From the NCBI GenBank assembly GCA_944322855.1, contig CALUQG010000001.1:62001-126000 (forward strand): DNA of 64,000 bases. The letters run 5' to 3'. The DNA comes from Candidatus Gastranaerophilales bacterium (GTDB lineage Bacteria > Cyanobacteriota > Vampirovibrionia > Gastranaerophilales > Gastranaerophilaceae). Below, in pieces: positions 16,250 through 23,260 of the stretch. The translations under genes and the position numbers were made by a program. The number at the start of each line of letters is the position of its first letter. Positions within the stretch are counted from its first letter, which is position 1. The notes below the pieces were generated by a model. That model had not been told where the DNA came from. It saw only the letters and a program-made list of their open reading frames with translations, and did no database searches.

Positions 16250-17098
16250 ATGATAAAAAAGATATTTTCAGTTTTTTTAACAATATCAATGCTGAGCTCT
16301 TTAGCTTTTGCTGATACACAGAAAAATAAAAATGAAAGTGTGAAAAAAATGACAAGAACAGAAATTTGCAATGAAAATATGCAAAAACTCTTTAATTCCA
16401 CCATGGCTCAAAGCGGCGATGACGTAGAAATGATGCAGATATTGCAGAAATATATTTTTGGAGAAGTGTTTACGACAGGTGAACTGGATATAAAAACAAG
16501 AGAGCTTTTGACAGTAGTTTCTCTTACAACCCAGCAGACACTGCCGCAGCTCAAAGCGCATATAAATGCTGCTTTGAATGCCGGTAATACCCCTGTTGAA
16601 GTAAAAGAAGCAATTTATCAGTGTGCTCCGTTTATTGGATTTCCAAAAACTTTGAACGCAATTTCTGTGATGAATGAAGTCTTTAAAGAAAGAGGAATAA
16701 AAACTCCTCTTGAATCGCAAATGACTGTTACAGAAGAAAACAGGCATGAAAAAGGGCTTGCTATCCAATCACCGTTGTACGGAGATGAAATATCAGCTGC
16801 ATTAAAAGGACTTCCGGATAAAATGGGAGAAAAAACAGCTGACTTCTTGACTGAAGTATGTTTTGGCGATTTTTATACAAGAAAAGGACTTGATATAAAA
16901 ACAAGAGAACTCCTTGCAATTGCTGTCTTGGTAACGACAAATAATACAGAAGTTTTGAGAAGTCACATTCTCGGAAATATAAAAGCCGGAAACACTGAAG
17001 CTCAAATTACTGCCGCAATAATCCAGTGTATGCCGTATACAGGATTTCCGAATGCAATTAATGCTTTAAAAACGCTCAAAGATACACTGGCTAAATAA
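16250..17098 (+). CDS. Exported protein with two carboxymuconolactone decarboxylase domains
   Basis: 282 aa. A signal peptide (residues 1-21, ending 'SLAFA') is followed by two tandem CMD units of about 90 residues. Each has the signature 'LDIKTRELL', a 'HINAALNAGNT' or 'HILGNIKAGNT' segment and 'QCAPFIGFP' or 'QCMPYTGFP'. No AhpD-type CxxC is present, so a peroxidase role is unlikely. The ATG at 16250 has AGGTG 5 bases upstream; a GTG at 16244 is in frame. It is the last gene of the cupin-flavodoxin-DXS-like operon, following the DXS-like stop within 6 bases. The periplasmic location matches the cupin. Confidence 0.9.
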   Translation: MIKKIFSVFLTISMLSSLAFADTQKNKNESVKKMTRTEICNENMQKLFNSTMAQSGDDVEMMQILQKYIFGEVFTTGELDIKTRELLTVVSLTTQQTLPQLKAHINAALNAGNTPVEVKEAIYQCAPFIGFPKTLNAISVMNEVFKERGIKTPLESQMTVTEENRHEKGLAIQSPLYGDEISAALKGLPDKMGEKTADFLTEVCFGDFYTRKGLDIKTRELLAIAVLVTTNNTEVLRSHILGNIKAGNTEAQITAAIIQCMPYTGFPNAINALKTLKDTLAK

Positions 17099-17169
17099 AA
17101 TTTATTAAAGATTAATTAGCTTGTAGCAGCATATGTAAAAATAGATTATTATATTCAAAACGGTATAAT

Positions 17170-17457
17170 ATGCCGGAATCTTATGAGTTATTTAAGCTAG
17201 CTCTAAAAAACAATAATTATAATCCATATTATATTAATGAAAATGGCAAATTATACGAAAGCATTCATAGTTTAAATCATAATCAATTAATAAAGAATAT
17301 TCGTTCAAGAATAAAAGCAGAAACACCAAAAATAAATGATTGTAAAGTGCTTGTTTTAAATTCCAATAGTTCTATTTCAAAGGCCATTGAACAAAGTCAT
17401 GAACTAAGTCGATTTTTAACAGATAATATAAATAAACTTAAAATTAATAGTCTGTAG
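17170..17457 (+). CDS. Hypothetical protein, 95 aa
   Basis: Not recognised. The product is rich in Asn, Lys and Ser ('LALKNNNYNPYYINENG'; 'NSNSSISKAIEQSHELSRF'), with predicted short helices and no signal peptide or membrane segment. No ribosome site is seen, and a TATAAT abuts the ATG directly, so the start is uncertain. The stop codon lies inside a strong hairpin (17454-17489). It could be a real lineage-specific protein or a chance frame in a repeat-bearing gap. Confidence 0.45.
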   Translation: MPESYELFKLALKNNNYNPYYINENGKLYESIHSLNHNQLIKNIRSRIKAETPKINDCKVLVLNSNSSISKAIEQSHELSRFLTDNINKLKINSL

Positions 17458-17489
17458 GCTGCGATAAATTAAAATTTAGCGCAGCCTAC
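17454..17489. repeat. Palindromic hairpin, possible terminator
   Basis: A perfect 10-bp outer stem (17454-17463 with 17480-17489) closed inside by TAAATT/AATTTA. Its core TGCG(A)TAAATTAA...ATTTA(G)CGCA is nearly the same as the hairpin at 27831-27865, so the two belong to one short palindromic family. There is no strong T-run. Confidence 0.6.
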
Positions 17490-17628
17490 GGGTTTGTCTA
17501 CAGATTAATTACATTTTTTTGGATACATTTCATTATGCCCAAAAGCATTATATAAAAATAAACTTCTTTTCCTTTACAATAAGAATTTTCTCTTTTACAA
17601 AATCAGCCTTTTAAGTAAACTTAAAATT

Positions 17629-18726
17629 TTATACATCCAAACTCTGGAATATCTGTTCTTTTGTTACATCTGCTGTAATTTTTACAGTATACAATCCGTT
17701 TGGCAATACAAACCTGAGTTTGCCGTTTTGAGATTTTTTGTCAAGAAACATTTCATCATAAAATCTTTCTTTATCAAAAGAAGGAATTTTATCGATTAAT
17801 TTATACTGTTCAATCAAATCCAATGATTTTTTATAGTAGGATTCTTCTATCAAGCCTTTGAGATAAGAGAGTTTCAGAGCCATTTTCATACCCATTGCAA
17901 CAGCCTCGCCATGAGTAAAAACAGTGTAATTTGTTAATGTTTCAATGACATGTCCGTATGTATGCCCGAAATTCAAAATTGCTCTCAAGCCCTTTTCTCT
18001 TTCATCCTGGTTTACAACACAGGCTTTTAAAGTACAGCATATTTGAATAAGCTCTGACAGGATATCAGGTTCAAGTTTGTAAATTTCATCTTTGTATTTT
18101 TTCAAATAATTGAAAAATTTAAAATTCTTTTCACATCCGCAGGTTCTTTCTATCAAAGCGTATTTAAGCACTTCTGCAAGACCTGTTTTCAGTTGTCTTA
18201 AATCTAATGTTTTTAAAACTGAAATATCAGCAAGCACAACTTTTGGCTGATAAAAAGCGCCAATCATATTTTTGCCGTGTTCATGATTGATACCTACTTT
18301 ACCACCGACGGAAGAATCAACCTGAGCAAGCAGAGTTGTCGGTATCTGGATAAAATCGACTCCTCTCATATAACTTGCAGCAGCAAAACCTGCCATATCA
18401 CCAATTACTCCGCCGCCAAACGCAATAATGCAGTCTTTTCGCTCCAATCTGTGGGCTACTGCAGCATCTATGATAACCTTTAGCATATCATAGTTTTTGT
18501 ATTCTTCTCCGTCTTTCAATACCACCCAAGCGGCATTTTGGATTTTCAAAGAACTCCTGTAGAGTTTTGCTACAGTCTCATTTGTCACAACCAGAAATTT
18601 ATTTGCTTTTGTGTATTTTTTTATTAAACCTTCAGCTTGAGATAACAGATTTTCACCAATCAAAATATCATAACTGTAAGCATTTTTTTGTGGTATATCA
18701 ACCTTAAGTGTTTGCAGCTTTTCCAT
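17629..18726 (-). CDS. aroB: 3-Dehydroquinate synthase
   Basis: 365 aa. It converts DAHP to 3-dehydroquinate, step two of the shikimate pathway. The NAD-binding 'FGGGVIGDMAGFAAASYMRG', the substrate and metal segment 'VGGKVGINHEHGKNMIGAFY' and the zinc-binding 'FGHTYGHVIE' are all present. The start overlaps the aroK end by 23 bases. It is last in the aroC-aroK-aroB run, so expression should be coupled. The length is normal. Confidence 0.97.
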   Translation of the reverse strand: MEKLQTLKVDIPQKNAYSYDILIGENLLSQAEGLIKKYTKANKFLVVTNETVAKLYRSSLKIQNAAWVVLKDGEEYKNYDMLKVIIDAAVAHRLERKDCIIAFGGGVIGDMAGFAAASYMRGVDFIQIPTTLLAQVDSSVGGKVGINHEHGKNMIGAFYQPKVVLADISVLKTLDLRQLKTGLAEVLKYALIERTCGCEKNFKFFNYLKKYKDEIYKLEPDILSELIQICCTLKACVVNQDEREKGLRAILNFGHTYGHVIETLTNYTVFTHGEAVAMGMKMALKLSYLKGLIEESYYKKSLDLIEQYKLIDKIPSFDKERFYDEMFLDKKSQNGKLRFVLPNGLYTVKITADVTKEQIFQSLDV

Positions 18727-19231
18727 AATTCTCTATTACCTCCATTACGATTTCCAGCAGTTCTTTATTTTCCGTTTTAATTTCAAAATCAGCCATTTTG
18801 TAAAACGGTTCTCTTTTTTTTAATAATTCTTCAATTATCTTTTCGGGATTTTCCTTTTGAAGCAGCGGTCTATGCGTTGTTTTTTTCACACGATTGTATA
18901 AAACTTTTGCCGGAGCACTCAAATAAAATATTACCCCGTTTTTTTTCAAAAGTTCAATATTTTCAATATTTTCAATCACGCCGCCGCCAGTTGAAATAAC
19001 CTGATTGTGATAGTTTGAATATTTTTTTATCATATCGTGTTCAAGACAGCGAAAGTGTTCTTCACCATGCTGTTCAAAGATTTCTGATATATATTTTTGA
19101 GCCAGCTTTTCAATTTCTTTGTCAATATCGAGATAAAAAAAGTCTTCCAGTTTTTCATCAAGCAGATGCCCGATGGTACTTTTGCCGGCACCCATCATAC
19201 CTATTAAGACTATATTTTTTTTATCATCCAT
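18704..19231 (-). CDS. aroK: Shikimate kinase
   Basis: 175 aa. It phosphorylates shikimate at the 3-hydroxyl with ATP. The P-loop 'GMMGAGKSTIGHLL' is at residues 12-25; 'FYLDIDKEIEKLAQKYI' is the shikimate-binding DxD region, 'ISTGGGVI' the conserved GGG, and 'THRPLL' the lid Arg. It starts 3 bases after the aroC stop and overlaps aroB. The length is typical. Confidence 0.96.
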   Translation of the reverse strand: MDDKKNIVLIGMMGAGKSTIGHLLDEKLEDFFYLDIDKEIEKLAQKYISEIFEQHGEEHFRCLEHDMIKKYSNYHNQVISTGGGVIENIENIELLKKNGVIFYLSAPAKVLYNRVKKTTHRPLLQKENPEKIIEELLKKREPFYKMADFEIKTENKELLEIVMEVIENYGKAANT

Positions 19232-19234
19232 TTT

Positions 19235-20338
19235 TTAATCCAAACTTTTCAAATACGACTCATAATTTCTTTTTATCTCAGTAAAGCTGTCACCGCCGAA
19301 TTTTTCTAAAAAAGCATCTGTGATTACGATTGCAGCCATTGATTCTGCAACCACCGCACAGGCTTCAACAGCACATGTATCCGAACGCTCAAAATGAGCT
19401 TTGTATGGTTCTTTTGTTTTGATATCAACAGAGTTCAGCGGTTTTTTCATAGTCGGTATAGCTTTCATTGCTGCACGAAAAACAATTTCTTCTCCGTTTG
19501 ACATACCGCCTTCAATACCTCCTGCATTGTTTGTTTTTCTTATATATTTGCCGTTTTCATAAAAAATTTCATCGTGAGTTTTTGAGCCGGTCATGTGTGC
19601 AGTTTCTTTGCCGGCACCTAATTCAAAAGATTTTACTGCAGGAATACTCATAACAGCTTGAGCGAGTCTGCCGTCCAGCTTTCTGTCCCAGTGAACAAAA
19701 GAGCCGAGTCCAACCGGAACATTTTGAATTTTAACTTCAAAATATCCGCCAAGAGTATCTCCTGCTTCTTTTGCTGCATCGATTTCTGCTTTTATTGTTT
19801 CTTCATCAAATGCATTTCCGATTTGAAGAACTTTGGAACATACGGTTATATTAAATGAATTTAAAAAACTTTTTGCCACAGCCCCGACAGCAACACGTGA
19901 AGCCGTTTCTCTTGCGCTTGAACGCTCGAGAATATTTCTTACATCATCATGAGCATATTTTAAAGCTCCTGCAAGGTCAGCATGACCCGGACGAACCTTT
20001 GTGATTTTTTTTGCTTCTACTAAGGCTGCAATTTCTGCATCTGACATATCAACAGCATCAACGCTCATTGGCACCGTCCAATTTGCCCAGTCTTTATTTG
20101 CTATTTCAAGACAAACAGGTGCACCTGTTGTTTTTGAAAATCTGATACCGGATTTTATTTTTGCGGTATCTTTTTCAATCCGCATTCTTCCGCCTCTGCC
20201 GTAACCGCCTTGTCTTCTGGCAAGTTCGGAATTTATAAAATTTCCATCAATCTCCAAACCTGACGGCAATCCGTCTATAATAGCATTCAGGCATTCACCA
20301 TGAGATTCTCCGGAAGTTAAAAATCTGAATTTATTCAT
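19235..20338 (-). CDS. aroC: Chorismate synthase
   Basis: 367 aa. It removes phosphate from EPSP to give chorismate, using reduced FMN. The three family signatures are visible: 'GESHGECLNAIIDGLPSGL' at the N terminus, 'VRPGHADLAGALKYAHDDVRNILERSSARE' in the middle (split here only by length) and 'GGIEGGMSNGEEIV'. An AAAGGA site lies before the ATG and a TATAAT box at 20372-20377. It heads the aroC-aroK-aroB operon. Confidence 0.97.
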   Translation of the reverse strand: MNKFRFLTSGESHGECLNAIIDGLPSGLEIDGNFINSELARRQGGYGRGGRMRIEKDTAKIKSGIRFSKTTGAPVCLEIANKDWANWTVPMSVDAVDMSDAEIAALVEAKKITKVRPGHADLAGALKYAHDDVRNILERSSARETASRVAVGAVAKSFLNSFNITVCSKVLQIGNAFDEETIKAEIDAAKEAGDTLGGYFEVKIQNVPVGLGSFVHWDRKLDGRLAQAVMSIPAVKSFELGAGKETAHMTGSKTHDEIFYENGKYIRKTNNAGGIEGGMSNGEEIVFRAAMKAIPTMKKPLNSVDIKTKEPYKAHFERSDTCAVEACAVVAESMAAIVITDAFLEKFGGDSFTEIKRNYESYLKSLD

Positions 20339-20371
20339 TATTTTCCTTTGTGATGTAATCTTTTCAGGATA

Positions 20372-20377
20372 ATTATA
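20372..20377 (-). promoter_or_regulatory. Likely -10 element of the aroCKB operon
   Basis: A TATAAT hexamer on the minus strand 33 bases before the aroC ATG, leaving room for a normal leader with its AAAGGA ribosome site. No good -35 box was found. Confidence 0.4.
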
Positions 20378-20400
20378 AACTATTTTTGGCTTTTTAAAAA

Positions 20401-21150
20401 CTATTTATAAATATTGTTGCCTATCTGGATTTGTGTAACATAAAAAACCTCGCATGAGCCGCCGGCTTTGCGTGCATCTCTGGGCCTCGAAGTTCCGTCT
20501 GTATCCGAACGAGAAACACTTGTCATAGCCACAACATTCCCGTCTTTATATATGTCTACAAGATATCCGTCCATCTTAACAATTTCATATTTTTTTAAAC
20601 AGTATAATGCTGACATTATGTTAGGAGTTGCCGCAATCATATGATTGTGAGATGTGTGGCTTCTCATATAATCTACAGACCATGCAGAACCCTGTTTTAG
20701 TCGCCAGAAATACATCCTGGAACCGCCAGGATGCTTTTTTTGACCGAGTTTTTTTACATTTTTCTCAAAAAGAGTTTTGTTTGCGGCTTCACCCCATCCA
20801 AGCACCACATCTATCATTGCAATATAATCAAAATCTTCTCTCGACAACCCCCATACACCAAGATCCATATTCGTGCTGAGAACCATTGCAGAGATAGAAT
20901 ATTTAGCAATAGGATTAATAAAGAACGTCTTGTCTTTTATTTGTATTTTTTGCATTTTTTGAAAATCCGGCAGGTTAATTTGTACGGGATCTTTTGCCGG
21001 ATTAATTTCAGTTTTTGTATATCCGGTTGCAACAGGATTTTTGTGGGTAAGGTAAAAAACAAAATCCTCGCAAGCAGAATTTAAAAATAACAAAGCAAAA
21101 AATAATATCACTGCAAAGCAGGCTAAAAATATAATAGTATCATTTTTCAT
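20401..21150 (-). CDS. Hypothetical membrane-anchored protein
   Basis: 249 aa, not recognised. One N-terminal hydrophobic segment (about residues 6-26) anchors an extracytoplasmic part. Distinct stretches are 'DLGVWGLSREDFDYIAMIDV', 'WGEAANKTLFEKNVKK', 'SHTSHNHMIAATPNI' (a His-rich loop) and 'GYLVDIYKDGNVVAMTSVSR'. A TATAAT hexamer lies 7 bases before the ATG with no ribosome site. The gene sits alone between the aro and sda operons. It could be an envelope protein with a metal-binding loop, but no family could be named. Confidence 0.75.
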   Translation of the reverse strand: MKNDTIIFLACFAVILFFALLFLNSACEDFVFYLTHKNPVATGYTKTEINPAKDPVQINLPDFQKMQKIQIKDKTFFINPIAKYSISAMVLSTNMDLGVWGLSREDFDYIAMIDVVLGWGEAANKTLFEKNVKKLGQKKHPGGSRMYFWRLKQGSAWSVDYMRSHTSHNHMIAATPNIMSALYCLKKYEIVKMDGYLVDIYKDGNVVAMTSVSRSDTDGTSRPRDARKAGGSCEVFYVTQIQIGNNIYK

Positions 21151-21157
21151 GCTTTTA

Positions 21158-21163
21158 ATTATA
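21158..21163 (-). promoter_or_regulatory. TATAAT -10 element, probable leaderless start
   Basis: TATAAT on the minus strand, 7 bases before the ATG at 21150. Confidence 0.45.
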
Positions 21164-21168
21164 ACATT

Positions 21169-22062
21169 TTATGAACCGGCATTCCATTTTTGAATAAGAG
21201 CTTGCGCAATTTCAAGGCCGGTTTTTGTCGTAGCAAGACCTGCTTCAGAGCTTTCTTTGAGTGTCGGCGACATTAATTCTCCGACTTGTTTCATAGCATC
21301 AACTATTTCATCTATAGGAATAACGGAATTTATACCGGCCATCGCCAGTTCTGCACCTGTAATGGCATAAATAGCAAGAAATGCGTTTCTCTTCACACAA
21401 GGAACTTCAACAAGTCCTGCAACAGGATCACAGACAAGTCCCATGATATTTTTCAAAGTTAAAGCCGCAGCCTGCAATATTTGGTCATTTGTTCCGTTAT
21501 ATATTTCCACAAGAGCTGCTGCAGCCATTGCGGAAGCAACACCGCATTCACTCTGGCATCCTGCAACAGCACCGGCAAGAGCAAGTTTGTTTGACACAAT
21601 CTCGCCTATCAAACCTGCCGTAATCAGTGCATTGATTTGAATTTCTTCATTTGCATTTGCTGCCTCTGACATTGCAACAATGACTGACGGCACAATTGCA
21701 CATGAACCTGCTGTCGGACAAGCAACAATTTTTCCCATTCTAAGGTTTTGTTCTATTGTTGCAAAAGAGTACAACAAAACTTTTTGATATGTTTCTGAAA
21801 AAAAGATTTTTCCGCTTTTATATTTTTCTATGAGCTTTGCACAATCATCTCCGCAAAGACCGCTCATTGATTTTTCTTTTGACTTTAATCCTGAAAAAAT
21901 TGCATCTTTCATTGCGTTAAGATTTATTTGAACTTTTTCACGAACTTTCTCCACAGAAGTTTCCAGTATTTCAGCTTCGTGCTCCTGACAAATTTCGTAA
22001 AGTTTTTTATTTTGTGTTCCGGCTTCTTTTAAAACCTCTTCAAATGTATTCAGCTGTATCAT
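21169..22062 (-). CDS. sdaAA: L-serine dehydratase, alpha subunit
   Basis: 297 aa. This is the iron-sulfur catalytic subunit that deaminates L-serine to pyruvate and ammonia. 'CPTAGSCAIVPSVI' and 'GLVCDPVAGLVEVPC' carry the cysteines that bind the oxygen-sensitive 4Fe-4S cluster, and the glycine-rich 'CQSECGVASAMAAAALVE' is conserved. The start overlaps the beta-subunit stop by 4 bases, the usual arrangement of the split enzyme in anaerobes. The length is normal. Confidence 0.95.
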   Translation of the reverse strand: MIQLNTFEEVLKEAGTQNKKLYEICQEHEAEILETSVEKVREKVQINLNAMKDAIFSGLKSKEKSMSGLCGDDCAKLIEKYKSGKIFFSETYQKVLLYSFATIEQNLRMGKIVACPTAGSCAIVPSVIVAMSEAANANEEIQINALITAGLIGEIVSNKLALAGAVAGCQSECGVASAMAAAALVEIYNGTNDQILQAAALTLKNIMGLVCDPVAGLVEVPCVKRNAFLAIYAITGAELAMAGINSVIPIDEIVDAMKQVGELMSPTLKESSEAGLATTKTGLEIAQALIQKWNAGS

Positions 22063-22730
22063 TTTTTCAGTACTTCTATATTTCTAATCAAATACACACC
22101 GTCTATTTCAGCAAGACTGGTTAACAAACTCTCTGGCAGCGAGCCGTCTATACAAATTCCCATAGATGCTTCCTGTCCTTTTGCATTTCTATCACAATGC
22201 ATTGTTGCAATGTTTAAATTATAGTTTTGAAGCAGGGCTGTGACTTTGTATACCATGCCCGGTTTATCTTTATATATCAAAACAAGAGTATCATAATCAC
22301 CGTTTATATTAAATTTGTATCCGTTAATTTTTGTTATACAAACTTCTCCGGCACCTAAAGATACACCCGTAATATCCATCTTATATGAACCTTCCAGATG
22401 TATATCAACCGAATTTGGATGGCGGTTGTGGTCATTTGCATATTCAAATTCATATTGGACATTCAGTTTTCTTGCATAATCAAAAGCTTTTTTTATATTT
22501 TCATTATCAACATCAAGCCCGAGAACTCCACCCAGAAGACCTTTGTCAGTACCATGTCCTTTGCCTGTTTTGGCAAACGAATTGTATAGTCTAAATTTTA
22601 CTTTTTGCGGAATTTCGCCGAATATTTTCCCTGCGAGATAACCTATCCTCACAGCACCTGCCGTGTGTGAACTCGAAGGCCCTATTATCACAGGGCCTAT
22701 CACATCAAAAAGTGTTTTTTGTTTTTCCAT
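22059..22730 (-). CDS. sdaAB: L-serine dehydratase, beta subunit
   Basis: 223 aa. It holds the N-terminal 'IGPSSSHTAGAVRIGYLAG' motif of the serine-binding domain and a C-terminal ACT domain ('LVLIYKDKPGMVYKVTALLQ') of about 70 residues that may sense serine. It is the first gene of the pair and is read through into sdaAA. The beta/alpha split and the ACT domain match the Bacillus/Clostridium-type enzyme rather than the single-chain E. coli form. Confidence 0.95.
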   Translation of the reverse strand: MEKQKTLFDVIGPVIIGPSSSHTAGAVRIGYLAGKIFGEIPQKVKFRLYNSFAKTGKGHGTDKGLLGGVLGLDVDNENIKKAFDYARKLNVQYEFEYANDHNRHPNSVDIHLEGSYKMDITGVSLGAGEVCITKINGYKFNINGDYDTLVLIYKDKPGMVYKVTALLQNYNLNIATMHCDRNAKGQEASMGICIDGSLPESLLTSLAEIDGVYLIRNIEVLKK

Positions 22731-23042
22731 CTCTGTGCACTTTTATTTTCTGCCTGCTATTAAATTTTATACCAATTCAGATATTTATCAAAATTTTTTA
22801 TGGAAATAACAAATTTGTCATTCAGATATCAGATGTTCGTAAAAAAAAGACCTCACCCGTAATTTGAACAAATTTTATTCAAAGCGAGGTCACTTTTGAC
22901 AATATTCCAGCATTTTGCACAGGAATAATTACCCTTATTCAGATACTTTCTTATGTAATTACATTAGAATAGTATAACAGATTATAGCAGTTAACTATAC
23001 TTTTGTGTAGTATTTGTAATAGTAAAAGTAAGGATTAATTTA
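22731..23042. other. Intergenic region between sdaAB and the AbrB-like gene
   Basis: 312 bases without a credible gene. It contains the hairpin at 22845-22896 and AT-rich promoter-like sequence before 23043. Nothing else is recognised. Confidence 0.5.
22845..22896. terminator. Branched hairpin, possible terminator or attenuator
   Basis: An outer stem AAAAGACCTC with GAGGTC plus a T-rich tail encloses an inner TTTGAA/TTCAAA stem. It lies upstream of sdaAB on one strand and upstream of the AbrB-like gene on the other, so its target is unclear. Confidence 0.4.
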
Positions 23043-23204
23043 GTGGAAAAGAAACTCTATAAATCAGGAAACGGCTGGGCTTTATTCTTAAATCAAACTA
23101 TTCTGAAATTACTTAAAATTGATCCCGAAAAAGATCTTGTTGAATATGAAATAGAAAATGATGTTTTAAAAATCAGAAAGGTAAAGAAAAAATCCGAATC
23201 ATAA
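23043..23204 (+). CDS. Small AbrB/MazE-like swapped-hairpin protein
   Basis: 53 aa from a GTG start with TAAGGA 8 bases upstream. The sequence begins with 'KKLYKSGNGWALFLNQTILK' and continues with 'LVEYEIENDVLKIRKVKK', the pattern of an AbrB/SpoVT swapped-hairpin DNA-binding domain as in MazE-type antitoxins. It is followed directly by a terminator and has no toxin gene next to it. It may be a lone transcription factor or an orphan antitoxin. Confidence 0.7.
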   Translation: MEKKLYKSGNGWALFLNQTILKLLKIDPEKDLVEYEIENDVLKIRKVKKKSES

Positions 23205-23214
23205 AAGAATCAAT

Positions 23215-23252
23215 AAAAAAAGTCCTCCGTCTTTAATCAGGAGGACTTTTTT
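23215..23252. terminator. Bidirectional rho-independent terminator
   Basis: A 13-14 bp stem (23215-23228 with 23240-23252) with A and T runs on either side. It serves both the AbrB-like gene (plus) and the AsmA-like gene (minus). Confidence 0.9.
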
Positions 23253-23260
23253 ATTTCAGC

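Noticed and set aside
17164-17169. TATAAT touching the ATG at 17170 as a leaderless promoter
   Set aside because: A -10 box needs about 6-7 bases to the start site; here the transcript would begin inside the gene, so either the start or the box is not real.
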